Positions 38,596 through 53,820 of a stretch of DNA of 64,000 nt are shown here, in pieces. Both the position numbers and the translations under genes were made by a program. The stretch is from positions 1-64,000 of the forward strand of contig CAUYLG010071188.1 of assembly GCA_963573385.1 (NCBI GenBank). Direction: 5' to 3'. Positions within the stretch are counted from its first letter, which is position 1; each line of letters starts with the position of its first letter. The notes below the pieces were generated by a model. That model saw only the letters and a program-made list of their open reading frames with translations, was not told the origin of the DNA and ran no database searches. The stretch comes from Cacajao melanocephalus (lineage: Eukaryota; Chordata; Mammalia; Primates; Pitheciidae).

Positions 38596-39856
38596 CATAA
38601 ATACTCATTGGTGTTTGATGTTTTATGTTAAATTAGTTCCCATTATCTACATAATTAGAGTATTAAAACATAAGTAAAAATTATACCTGTACTTAAAATT
38701 AACTTAAAAACTGTTGATTGTACAAAAGATGCCAATATATCTGTGCTCTGCTAATATAGGTGAGCATTTCTGAGGATGTTCAAAGTTAGACTAAGTTTTT
38801 TGTTGTTTTGTTGGCTTGTTTCACATTTCCATTTGGGAATCTATTCCATTTGGCCTCCTCTAAGGAGAAATGGGGAATTGGTTTGTTTCAGTAATAAGCA
38901 AAGGTCTTGGGAGAGTTTAGAAGGTCACAGCTTCTTGATCTCTGACAAACACTGATTAGTGAAAGTGAATTTTCAAACTCCATTACCTTGGGAACAATTA
39001 GGCAAATAAATCCAGGGACTGAGGGGAAACAATAACATGAAAGTTAATATCGTATTTATCTATCTATTCTCCTATTTTATTTGCTTTGTGTCTAATTTGT
39101 ACAGTTTGGCACTGTGTAGTTTCTGATATAGGTTTTTACTCTGGATAAATGTAATCTGAAAGGGTTTGTGAAATATAAACAATCATACTTTCAGAAAACC
39201 TATTTTTCCAGAGTATTTGATCAATATGATGATGTGTAAATAAAGACACTGAGTGCAGAATTAAAGTGATTATAGAGATCATCTAAAGAGCATAGGGAAT
39301 CATGGCAGGATTTGGGACATAGAGGTCTGAATTATTCAATTTGACTGTTACATTGTTCAAAATTTCCCATTAAAGTCCAAAAACTACATTCAACATTGAG
39401 TATACAGATACCATCAAACTAGCACTTCAGATTTGAAATTTAAAAAAAATTATTTTGTAAAAGGGAAGATAGGTTACTGAATTTTAGTGCCCTGTTTTTG
39501 TAGAAGTATAAGACCAATGTTACTTGGAAATTATCTACAGTAAAAAATTAAGGCCATATTTATAGTTTTAAAATAAGTGATAAAGTTGAAAGGTAAAAGG
39601 AATACTGAAGAAAATACAGAGAAACTCTCTAAGTCTCTAAGACAAATAATTTTTAAATTAGCTTTCAGTACTGCCTGTACATAATTATAATTGTTTTATG
39701 CTCCATATTTTTAAATTATCTTAAAACCAGTTACCATGGTTTTATTGTCTTGATAGTGATTTTTAATGCTTTAAAATGTTCTGTCCTATACATTTTAAAA
39801 GTATTATATCAAGCATAAAGCACTGAAAACCAAATCTGATATTTTTATAGCAGGTT
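38596..39856. other. Unassigned sequence between the duplicated segments
   Basis: Nothing was recognised. Confidence 0.5.
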
Positions 39857-39898
39857 GATTTGTGTGTGTGTATGTGTGTATGTGAGTGTGTGTATGAA
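39857..39898. repeat. Imperfect TG-rich microsatellite
   Basis: TG units are interrupted by TATG and AG. It occupies the same position relative to copy B as the pure (TG)n does to copy A. Confidence 0.9.
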
Positions 39899-40100
39899 AA
39901 CCTATACCTACTGTATTTTACATGAATACACAAAAATATTTACACAGGACTATAACTGAATATCAAATTAAGAAGTAGTAGTACAACACATTATGCTCTC
40001 ATATTCCACTAATGGAGTTGGCACAAATGTCAATACTGAATTATATATTACATTATCCCTCTGAGCTTCACTTTTGTAATCTGTAAATTGGACTGAAAAT
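39899..40100 (+). repeat. Diverged direct repeat, copy B
   Basis: This is the partner of copy A at 38395-38595. Its sequence 'gttggcacaaatgtcaatac' aligns with 'cttggcaaaaatgtcaatag' of copy A. Similarity fades towards 40100. It could be a second insertion of an unrecognised element or a local duplication. Confidence 0.7.
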
Positions 40101-40251
40101 ACCAAACTCACAAGATAAACCAAAATAATATCATAATGTGATTCAATATACCCTACATAAATACAAATTGAATCTGGATTTTGATAGTTACTGATAAACA
40201 AAAGTAGGTACTATATTACAAGGTTAGTTGTTGTATTACAATGGATTATAG

Positions 40252-40441
40252 TGTTCCAGCCTGGGAACATGGTGATATCTTGTTTCTATAAAAAATATAA
40301 AAATTAGTGGGGTGTAATGGCACATACCTGTAGTCCCAGCTACTCACAGGGGCTTAGAGGGAAGGATGGCTTGAGTCTGGGTAGTCAGGGCTGCAGTGAG
40401 CCATGTTTGCAGGTGAAACCTTGTCTCAAAAAGAAAAAAAG
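40252..40441 (+). mobile_element. Old, 5'-truncated Alu (AluJ-like)
   Basis: The element begins inside the left arm at 'ccagcctgggaacatggtga', continues with 'cctgtagtcccagctactca' and 'gctgcagtgagccatg', and ends 'ccttgtctcaaaaag'. A block between 'agccatg' and the final 'aaacc' is deleted. Flanking 'ggattatagtgtt' occurs on both sides (40242-40254 and 40441-40453) and is a good target-duplication candidate. Confidence 0.85.
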
Positions 40442-40453
40442 GATTATAGTGTT

Positions 40454-41509
40454 AATCTACTAGGTTAAAATATTTGTAATCATCTAAAAATCATTAATAT
40501 CAAATTGTTCTCCATCTTGGATAAAACCCAACCATAAATGAAAGAATTACCAATGATAGTGACAGTGTTAATATTTGAATCACATATTTAAAAATAAGAG
40601 AAACCCTTTTGACATTTTTGTCTTCTTTTTAGTTAGGATGATATCAATAGCAAAAAAATAGGAGATTGACTCAAACGTACTTGAGTCATAAGGAATTTTT
40701 TAATCATTTTACATAATGAGCAAGAACAAGAAAGGAAGTTTTCTTGATTGGTTAGTTTAATTGCTTAGAGACATTATCAGGGTTCCACATTCTTCCCATT
40801 TTTTTCAACCTGATATTTTTAGCATGGAAGCATGGTCCTCAGGATAGCTATCTACAACAGTGCAAAGTAACTATCACATTTCCAATTATCATGTCCAAAT
40901 ATGACAACATCCAATAAAATCTAAGTCCATCTCTCTTGTGCATCTCAATTTGTAAGAATACTCTACACAATGGATCTAACTAGATCTCAACATTTACAAC
41001 AGATTTAATTTGATCTTGGACTAATTTGTCAGACTTTTGTCTTATGACCAATCCTAAATCATTATTAAAAAAAAGAAACAAGATGCCTATGACCAGCTTA
41101 GTAAAATGGAAGCTCATTTAAAAGAAAGTGTGGGAGTTAATGAATTTTTGTATAAAAAACCTAGACTGCTTCATCCAACCTGAAAGCACTATTTAAACTG
41201 GATTCACTCATTGATTCACTCGTAAATATAGTCAATTCCAAAGAGCAATTGAAACAAACATTAATGGCTAATGTAATATGCCAAAGGTAACCCTATGCTA
41301 AAGAATTCAAATGAAAGAAACATACACACACAAACCTCAAAACATTTGCATGTACTTTAAATGATGAAGTATCATGATTAAATTGAATAATTAGAAGACC
41401 TAAGTTGGAGTATTTGCTGATTTACCAGGTGTAAATATTCCTACCATGGTCCACTTCAAGCTATCAACGTGTCAAGTGCCTGGTGCGCTGACTTCAGGGA
41501 CCCTTCAGG
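40454..41509. other. Unassigned AT-rich sequence
   Basis: Nothing was recognised. Confidence 0.5.
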
Positions 41510-42157
41510 GACCCCACTGCCTCCATTGACGTGTTGCCCAACCTCCACTCTTGCCTGCTTATCATGTACTTTCAACACAACTGCCAGAACAGTGCTTTTA
41601 AAACTTGTCCTGTCATTCACTCCAGAGATCAAGGTGTTCCACTGGCTCTTTGTATCACCAGAGTCCAGAATCCTTACAATTGTCTACAAAGTTCTACCTG
41701 AACTTGCCGCTGTTCCTTTTCTGACCATATATTCCCTATGCTCCTTCCATTCTAGTGACATGGCCTCCTTGCTATTCCTAATTACTCCAGATTTGCTTGT
41801 TGCTTAGGGCCTTGTCTGAATATAGACCATGCCTTCACTTTCTTTATTCAAATGTTTTCCTATGAAGTTCAATTAATCTGAGATCTTATTTATAATTTAT
41901 TTAAACTTGAAACTTTTCCCCTGTGTAGCTTAATTCATAGTCTGTTCTCCTCCTGTGATCCTCATGCCATGTATCATCTTCTCACTTACTATAAAATTTA
42001 CCCATTTGTTATGTTTATACTTTATTATTTGTCTCCCCTGGCTATAATTTGAGCTTTAGAAGAACAGTTCCTTTTTTTCTGATATATCCCAAGTTCATAG
42101 AACATTGTCTAGAATCTGGTAGGCATTTAATAAACATCTGTTCATTGAATGAATAAT
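41510..42157 (+). mobile_element. L2 LINE 3' end
   Basis: A long match to the L2 3' end, in order: 'aacagtgcttttaaaacttg' with 'cctgtcattcactcc', 'gtccagaatccttacaattg', 'tctacaaagttctacctgaa', 'tgacatggcctccttgctat', 'ggctataatttgagctttag', and the terminal 'gtaggcatttaataaacatc' with 'tgttcattgaatgaata'. The frame at 41469-41807 (112 codons) is the decayed L2 coding end, not a separate gene. Confidence 0.88.
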
Positions 42158-43319
42158 AATTTCTAATATCCAAATAATGTTTAGAGAATATGATTTTTTT
42201 TCTTGAAAACTGCTGTTGTTTCCAGTAGTCTTTTTAATATAAGTGCAATGCTTTTTCTCAATGTATGTCCTAGAAATAATTTGGTTCTCTGAATCACATG
42301 TTCAAATGATCAACCGTATTTATTTTGGATTTGAAATTAAATAAGTAAACAAGTGCTGTGATTTGCCACTTATATGCAAGCTGTGAAATTGCTGTTTTGA
42401 AACAAATAAGTGACCTACTTATCCTTCTTGTATACATGACCAAATTCAAAATTCAGGAATTTTTTTGGTATCTTACAGTTAGAATTACAGAAGAGCTATG
42501 ACTATTTCCTTCTCTTAAGATGTATAATAAAATAATGGGAAATAAACACACAATACGCTTTGAATCTCACAAAAAGTTATTTTAAATAGAATAGTTTCTA
42601 CCTTTAGAGTGTATTACAAACTTAGACCAGTGTCTTTCAAAAAACAATGACCAAATTCTGTTGGTACCTTTGTTATTTCATTTTATTCTCTACTCAAGCT
42701 GCTTGACTCATATATATCATGCATACTATTAATAAAAGCAAGAATTAAACATTTTCCAGATTTAAATTAATGTTTCAATATTTTTTCCTTTTAAGTTCAG
42801 GTTTTAGAAATGCAAAACTAAAAACAATATCTCACATATTTTTATGCCAGTATAACAATCTTAGAGAATGAGGACAATTGATGGTATATTCGCAGAGAAA
42901 GAATTGGTTATAAACAGAACCATTAATGTAACTTGATGATATTTGTCCTTATTCTTAAAATTTCTTTTTAAATCCCTCAATTATTTACCTTTGTCTGAAT
43001 ATGTTGATTTACTCTAGAGGCAACTGAATTAATTATTTGATTGAGTAGAAAGAAAATTGCGTTATTCTCTAACTATGTTTCATAGTGAATCCATCATAGT
43101 CAGTTTTCCTTGAATTGCAGGCATTCAAAGTTACTCAAAATGTATTTCTCATTGACTTTTCTTCAAGATAATTTTAGTTATTTTTTCTAAAAAGTTAAAC
43201 ACATTTCCTTTCTTTTAGCTTGATTGAAATATATGAATGTAGAAATGAATATGAGATATAATTATTCATCTGCCTGGGAATATACAACTCAATATTGAAG
43301 AAAAAGGACATTGGAGCAT
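42158..43319. other. Unassigned AT-rich sequence
   Basis: No repeat or gene was recognised. Confidence 0.5.
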
Positions 43320-43535
43320 AAATAATACCAAACTTCAAGGTTTACCGTAGAGCTAAGGTAATCAAGTTAGTGTGGTATTGGTGAAAGAATAAACAAAAAA
43401 ATCAATGGGATAGAACAGGTAGCTAAGAAAAAGACCCACATAAACATATTCAACTGATCTTTGACAAAGGAACAAAAACAATACAATAAGATCAAAGATG
43501 GTCTTTTTACCAAATAGCACTGGAATGACTAACAT

Positions 43536-43583
<48 letters not shown>

Positions 43584-44085
43584 ACACACACATACATACA
43601 TATATATACATACATATGTATATACACACATACACACACACACACACATATATGCAACACAGATTATACGAGAGAAATGGCTAACAATCTATTCAATTTG
43701 AGCTCAACCTCATAGATAATAATGAAAACATAAAATCAAATCACAATGTGACACAGTAGACTATGTTAATATGTGTTAATAAGTTTAAGTCTAAAATTAC
43801 CAACTACTGTCAGGTATGAGTTGCAATGGAACTTATTACATTGTTGGTGGAGATATAAATTGGTAGAACTGATCTGAAGAATAATTTAATAGTTTCTATT
43901 GAAAATGTACATGTGTCTACTGCCATAGACAACAATTACTTTTCTAGCTATGTGTACAAAATAAAATATGACCACATGCATAAAAAAGACATTTTTAATT
44001 ATGATTATAGCAGTTTGATTTATAATGATGAAAAAAAGTGGGAAACTGCCTAAATTTCAACACAAAGAGAATGTATAGATAAATT
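43320..44085 (+). mobile_element. L1M ORF2 relic interrupted by a TA/CA array
   Basis: The left piece has 'agtgtggtattggtgaaaga', 'actgatctttgacaaaggaa' and 'gatcaaagatggtctttt', which match the end of ORF2 in old mammalian L1. The right piece has 'cattgttggtggagatataa', 'gattatagcagtttgattta' and 'gcctaaatttcaaca', which come from further downstream in ORF2. The array at 43536-43650 and a deletion lie between them. It is far older than the three primate L1 copies in this window. Confidence 0.72.
43536..43650. repeat. (TA)n-(CA)n-(TACA)n microsatellite
   Basis: A pure TA run (43537-43573) passes into CACATACA and TACATA units, then (CA)n and TATA. It produces the Tyr/Ile/Thr/His/Val-rich frames on both strands, which are artefacts. 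Confidence 0.95.
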
Positions 44086-44310
44086 CTATATATGTAGATA
44101 AATTATATATGTATATGAAATATAATATGAAATAATTTATCTATACATTCTCTGTATACATACAAATATATATACATTCTTTGTATATATATTCTCTGTA
44201 TATATGTATTGTCTATATATACTCTCTGATATATATATATATTTACACATTCTCTGTATATATACACACAGACATAAATGTTATATATATGTATATTTCA
44301 TAGATGAAGA
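44066..44310. repeat. Fold-back repeat and derived TATA minisatellite
   Basis: A perfect 20-bp inverted repeat joins 44066-44085 and 44134-44153 with a 48-bp AT-rich loop. The right arm runs into a tandem array to about 44270 whose unit is a variant of 'acattctctgtatatata'. Five or six decayed units are visible, followed by a TA-rich stretch. Confidence 0.85.
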
Positions 44311-44654
44311 ATTGGGAAGGAATAAACTAGACTACTTGAGTTAATACATTAGAATTCCACAAATATTTTGAATGCAAAAGCAAATTGCTTATGAAAACTG
44401 GATGCAAGGAGCTATTTATATCAAATGTCGAATAGAATAAACTACTATTAGTAGGGTAATTGGATACATTTAAATATGTATTGTATATTATATAATTGAA
44501 TTACATTATGATTATATGAAAGAATTCACTTGTTTTGAGAAACAAGTAGTAAGGTGTGAAGTTGTAAAGTTCATATTGTCTATAACTAAAGAGTCCCAGA
44601 AATATAAGTAGAATGTGTTTTAAAAAAAAAGATTGTAATGAGAGTTTATAATGC
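44311..44654. other. Unassigned AT-rich sequence, perhaps L1M 3' UTR
   Basis: Nothing specific was recognised. It could be the tail of the L1M relic upstream. Confidence 0.4.
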
Positions 44655-45485
44655 TTATATTAAAACAAGACTGTATTAGTCAGAGTTCTCCAGAAAACTA
44701 GAGTTGTGTATGTATATGTGTACGTATATATATGTGTGTATATATATATACACACACACACACATATTATACACACACACATATACATATATATGTATAT
44801 ACACACACATATATACATATATATCTTCCTATACATGTTTACATATATGTGTGTGTGTATATATATATATGTATATGTGTGTGTGTTTTCCTATTTGTGT
44901 ATATGTTTTTATGTGTGTGTGTATACACACACACACACACACACACATATATAGGTTTCTCTGGAGAACCCTAGCAAAATATAGATCCCATAGATCTCTT
45001 GTTGTACATATACATGAAGATATTTATTGCAGGAATTGGCTCACACAATTGTGGAGGACAAGATGTTCTACAACCTACCATTTGAAAGCTGCAGAATCAG
45101 GAATGCCAGTAAGTAGTACAATTCAATTGGATTCTGAAGGCTTGAGCTCCAGAGGAGCCAAAGGTGTACACCCTTGTCTGAATTTGAAGACCTATGAACC
45201 AGGAACTCTGATTCTGAGGGCAGGAGAACATAGATGTCCCAGCCTCAAAGAGAAGCAAGTCAGCCCTTACTCTGCCTTTTTGTTCTATTCAATGGATTTG
45301 TTCTTAAGGTATTGGATGAGGCCCCCTCACATTGGTGGGGATAATCTTCTTTACTAAGTCTACGGATTCAAATGCTAATCTCTTCCAGAAACTGTCACAG
45401 ATACATCCTGAAATCATGTTTTACTACATATCTGAGCATCGTTCATCCCAGCCAAGTTGACACATAAAATAACCATCACAGTGTA
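44655..45485 (-). mobile_element. ERVL/MaLR-type LTR, antisense, broken by a microsatellite
   Basis: It starts 'ctgtattagtcagagttctc' and ends 'acataaaataaccatcaca', the two ends of a common primate LTR in antisense. Internal landmarks are 'ggaattggctcacacaattg', 'ttgttctattcaatgg', 'gattcaaatgctaatctctt' and 'cagccaagttgacacataaa'. Near its left end the LTR is interrupted by a 250-bp TA/TG/CA array. A second, inverted copy of its terminus follows the array (44955-44984). Confidence 0.75.
44704..44954. repeat. Compound TG/TA/CA microsatellite with strand switches
   Basis: TG, TA and CA blocks alternate several times, so the array contains self-complementary stretches. The 217-codon frame at 44704-45357 begins here and runs on into the LTR; it is an artefact. 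Confidence 0.95.
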
Positions 45486-47277
45486 ATTACACAATGTGAA
45501 CAAGTATATTTTGTTTGGAGGCTCTGTGTGCCCTACAAGCAGCGAATATAAATGTATAAATCCATTTTTCACTCACTCATTAAAACTGAGCATGTACTTG
45601 GCCCCAGATAAAAGCATAATCTATTCCAAAAATTACGTTTTATAAGTGACATTCTCTCAATATAATCCAATGAAGAATTACATCAGCAACAACAATAAAA
45701 TTATTTTTAAAAATCTATTCACTACCTCAAAATTAAGAAAGATAATTCTAATATAGCAATGTTCTATGGGAAGACACAAGTTAGTATAATTTTTTTTTAT
45801 AAAAGTGTAACACATTCCCATAGGAATATGTACAAACCAGAAGATGGAAGAATAGGCATAAACATTTTGGTAACAAAAAGAACAGTGAAACATATTTAAA
45901 CATCTTTAAAAATAGGAAGACCAGCAAATCATATAGAGAATAAGACTTTACGATCAGAGGTTGGAATTCTGACATAAAACAAAACACAAAAATGAAGAAA
46001 TTCAACTTTTTGTTTTACTTTCTTCCTGCAAGTTGCATTCTGCAAAAGAAAATGCAGGATTTTGCATTTTAACTGGTATTAAAGAACTTAGTGAAGGGAA
46101 ATTGACTAAAAATTTGACAGAGATTTACTTAATTATATTAATTTGTAAATATAAAATAAAAAAGATCTCTAGGTATTGCTTACACCCTATAGTTTAGTAA
46201 AACTTGTTATGAAGAAAGTTAAATAGTAGCTGAATTATATAACTACATGTTGCCAAAGAGGAAATTGCATCAAAATAACCGTTGAACTGATATGATGAAA
46301 TAATTATTCATGATTACAAGGAACTGAAAAATAGGTGCAGACATTTAGAAACAGTCAGATACATATCAATTTTTATAAGGTTAGATTTTGGATCATGTAC
46401 AAATTATAGAAGAAAAGGTTTATACTGCAGGGCAAGACAAAAAGTAACAAAAGTTTGTAAGACAAAGTGAAAGGAAAATATATCCTAGAATAAGCTAAAA
46501 TCCAAGGGAAGAAATACTTAAGGAAACAAACAAGAAATAAACTTTAACTTATGTTGGCAGTAAATACAAAACGAAAAACAAAGAAGGGGAAAGAGTTATA
46601 TTACTAAGTCAAATTGTATAATATTAGTATATACAGATAACTGTGAGAAAATATAACTCTTTGATTTCAACTTCTTTTTCTCTATCAAAGAAAAACGATT
46701 TTAAAATTGGAAAGAATGAACAAAAATTGTTTGACCGTACTTGAAAAACCTGCGATAACTACTCATGCCTATATACTATGAGTTTTCTGTGTATCTTCCT
46801 TTTTGTAACAGTGATGAATTAACAATAGCATCCATCTTCTCTCATTCACTCACCATTTTGACCAATGACATGCAATTTTGAGCTGACCACCTAGAAAAGA
46901 CTTTGATTTATATAAGTGTAACAAATTGGTTAAGAGGCTTAAATTTGTTGGGGGCACAAGGAGAAAGCATCTTTATTCTTCTGCAACTCCTGCTTTCCAA
47001 CATGCTCAATTTACTCTCTTCTCTGACCTATGACATCTCAGAAAAATTGCACAGCTTTCTAGTAACCTTCAGAAATTAACAAAGCTTGCTATGTTCATAT
47101 TAAAATTTTCTTATGACATAATTGAAAAGGAGGAGCCCACCTCCTCCCCATGACTAGTGTGTGATTCATGGTTTAGGAATCTTTTGTAAATAAGAAAGCA
47201 TGGTCTATCTTCTGATATTTCTGATTCTTTTTGGATAGGATCAAGAGTCATGAGAGGAAGCATTAAATAAAAGGACA
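45486..47277. other. Unassigned AT-rich sequence
   Basis: No gene or repeat was recognised. The last 170 bp next to the L1 have a short 'ggagg...cctcc' inverted repeat near 47131. Confidence 0.5.
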
Positions 47278-48246
47278 ATCTTCTCCTCCAAAGGATCACA
47301 ACTCCACGCCAGCAAGAGAACAAAACTGGATGGAGAATGAGTCTGACAAATTGATAGAAGTAGGCTTCAAAAGGTGGGTAATAAAAAACTCCTCCCAGCT
47401 AAAGGAGCACTTTCTAACCCAATGCAAAGAAGCTAAGAACCTTGAAAAAAGGTTAGAGGAATTGCTAAGTAGAATAACCAGTTTAGAGAAGCATATAAAT
47501 GATCTGATGGAGCTAAAAAACACAGCATGAGGTGTTCATGAAGCATAAAGTATCAATAGCCAAATCAATCAAGTGGAAGAAAGCATATCAGAGATTAAAC
47601 ATCAACTTAATAAAATAAAATGTGAAGACAAGATTAGAGAAAAAAGAAGGAAAAGGAATGAACAAAGCCTCCAAGTAATATGGAACTATGTGAAAAGACC
47701 AAACCTGCATTTGACTGGTGTACCTGAAAGTGATGTTTTCCAACCAACTTGGAAAACACACTCTTCAGGATATTATCCAGGAGAACTTCCCCAACCTAGC
47801 AAGGCAGACAAGCATTCAAATTCAGGAAATACAGATAACACCACAAAGATAGTCCTCAAGAAGAGCTACCCTAAGACATATAATAGTCAGATTCACCAAG
47901 GTTGAAATGAAGGAAAAATGTTAAGGGCAGCCAGAGAGAAAGGTCAGGTTAACCACAAAGGAAAGCCCACTAGACTAACAGTGGATCTCTTGGCAGAAAC
48001 CCTACTAGCCATAAAAGAAGGGGGGCAATATTCAACATTCTTAAGGAAAAGAATTTTCAACCCAGAATTTCATACCCAGCCAAACTATGTTTCATAAGTG
48101 AAGGAGAAATAAAATCCTTTACAGACAAGAAACTACTGAGAGATTCTGTCACCACCAGGCCTGCCTTACAAGAGCTCCTGAAGAAAGCACTAAATATGAA
48201 AAGGAAAAACTGGTACCAGCCACTGCAAAAACATACCAAATTGTAA
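47278..48246 (+). pseudogene. L1 ORF1 (RNA-binding protein), 5'-truncated and broken
   Basis: ORF1 encodes the L1 RNA-binding chaperone, which packages L1 RNA in the cytoplasm. A coiled-coil stretch is visible in 47330-47530, with heptad-like Leu/Ile around 'EELLSRITSLEKHINDLMEL'. It stops at a TGA near 47528 where a CGA codon is expected, a typical CpG decay. The central region resumes in 47573-47905 with 'EIKHQLNKIKCEDKIREKRR' and the RRM-like start 'LHLTGVPESD'. A frameshift follows directly after that motif. The C-terminal domain continues in other frames to the TAA at 48244-48246. The first codons are lost by truncation. Confidence 0.9.
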
Positions 48247-48309
48247 AGATCATTGACACTGCAAAGAAACTGCATTAACTAATGGGCAAAATAATCAGCT
48301 AGCATCATA

Positions 48310-52077
<3,768 letters not shown>

Positions 52078-52283
52078 GAATACATGGACACAGGGAGGGT
52101 AATATCACACATTGGGGCCTGTCATGGGGTGGGGGGCTAGGGGAGAGATAGCATTAGGAGAAATACCTAATGTAGATGACGGGTTGATGGGTGCAGCACA
52201 CCACCATGGCAAATGTATACGTATGTAACAAACCTGCAGGTTCTGCCCATGTATCCCAGAATTTAAAGTATAATTTTAAAAAA

Positions 52284-52474
52284 GGGGGTGAGGAAAAGAT
52301 ACTTATAATTGGTGCTGTGTGGAACAGGTTTTCACATTTTAGATCTTTCACAGGGTACAATTGTGGAATTCCTTTAGAAATTTTGTTTATGGTTTCCTGA
52401 TTAAGCCATGAACTTTTGTAATCCAATCCCATCAGCTCCTGCTTCCTGGAGTACCTACTCAAGAAAAGCTTCTT
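52284..52474. other. Unassigned spacer
   Basis: Nothing was recognised between the L1 tail and the Alu. Confidence 0.4.
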
Positions 52475-52784
52475 GGTCAGGTGCGGTGGCTAACGCCTGT
52501 AATCCCAGCCCTTTGGGAAGCTGAGGCAGGCAGGTCACATAAGGTCAGGAGTTCAAGACCAGCCTGGCCAACATGGTGAAACTCTGTCTCTGTTAAAAAT
52601 ATAAAAATTAGCTGGGCATAGTGGCGTGCCTGTAATCCCAGCTACTTGGGGGGCTGAGACAAGAGAATTGCTTGAACCCAAGGAAGCAAAGATTGGAGTA
52701 AGCCGAGAATACACCACTGCACTTCAGCCTAGGTGACAGAGCAAGACTCTGTCTCAAAAAAAAAAAAAAAAAAAGAAAAAGAAA
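52475..52784 (+). mobile_element. AluS-type Alu
   Basis: A full dimeric Alu from 'ggtcaggtgcggtggctaac' to an A-tail of about 20 residues. The left arm has 'aagaccagcctggccaacat', an AluS/AluJ feature. Near-identical flanks 'aaaagcttct' (52464-52473) and 'aaaagctttct' (52787-52797) are a likely target duplication. Confidence 0.92.
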
Positions 52785-52797
52785 TAAAAAAGCTTTC

Positions 52798-53552
52798 TGC
52801 TTAAATCCCTCATCCCAATAGTCCACCTTCTTTGGCGCAATACCACTCAAGATGGCTTAGAACCACCTGTCTTCTACCCAGCTAATAAAGGGGAAACCAA
52901 CACATCCTTGTCATGACAAACAGTGGAAGTTTAGCTCGCTCTTCTTTTGCTCTTATTCCTCATAACCTAATATTGTGAGCTGTAGCTGCAAGTCTTGCAC
53001 CTATTCAGAATTACACAGTTGAGAGGCAAGCAAAGCCTATTTATATGCTCTCGAAATTTCAGGTAGCACTTGACAATTTCTTCCAAGAATTCTCATAGAG
53101 CTCCAGTTGGGTGCACTGCCACAAACTCGCCAGTCCCTATAGCTCAGCAAACTCCTACTGTGAAGCAGGTAAGATACAAATCCCTTACTTTAGAAAACAT
53201 CCTCAGTGTTTACAAATGATTGTCTCAATACTCACACATTTAGCTTGAGGGGTCAGGCATGCTAGCTCACTCCACTGAGTGAAGAGGAGAAATCCCAAAG
53301 CTTTCTCTCATAGGCCTATCCAACTCCACTATCTTAATTATTCAACCCTATTTTCCAGTGTTATCCTGTATGGGCATGCAGGGAGCACTAAGGTTGAGAG
53401 ACACAGGATTGTTTTCTGGTGTCCTTTGGGGCATTCTGGAGGAAAATAAGAAAAGTCTATATTTAGGTGCCATCTTCTGCAACATGTGAAGGCATTTATT
53501 ACCTATTATCTTTAAAAACAGGACCAATTCCTTTCAGTATTATATTACTATC
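52798..53552. other. Unassigned, moderately GC-richer sequence
   Basis: No family was recognised. It contains a good match to a 5' splice donor ('gaagcaggtaagata', CAG/GTAAGA, cut after 53168) without a supported partner. Confidence 0.5.
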
Positions 53553-53783
53553 TTTAAATGTACCTCTACATATATATATATATGTATATATATATATACA
53601 TGTATATATATATATAGTATATATATATATATATACACACACACATATATGGATATATATGTGTGTGTATATAGATATATGGATATATATATCCATATAT
53701 AGATATATGGATATATATATATCCTTAAATGTACCTCTATATCTATCTCTCTCTCTATATATATATATACACACACATATATA

Positions 53784-53815
<32 letters not shown>

Positions 53816-53820
53816 CACAC
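53553..53820. repeat. Palindromic TA/CA/GGATATAT array with internal duplication
   Basis: TA runs alternate with CACA, GTGT and GATATATGG blocks. A perfect 26-bp palindrome lies at 53675-53700. The non-repetitive word 'ttaaatgtacctcta' occurs at 53554 and again at 53725, so the array includes a 171-bp duplication. The Tyr/Ile-rich frames on both strands are artefacts. Confidence 0.92.

Noticed and set aside
44704..45357. 217-codon open frame rich in Tyr, Ile, Thr, His, Cys and Val
   Set aside because: It begins in a TG/TA/CA microsatellite and continues into an antisense LTR. Dinucleotide arrays lack stop codons in several frames, so the length means nothing.
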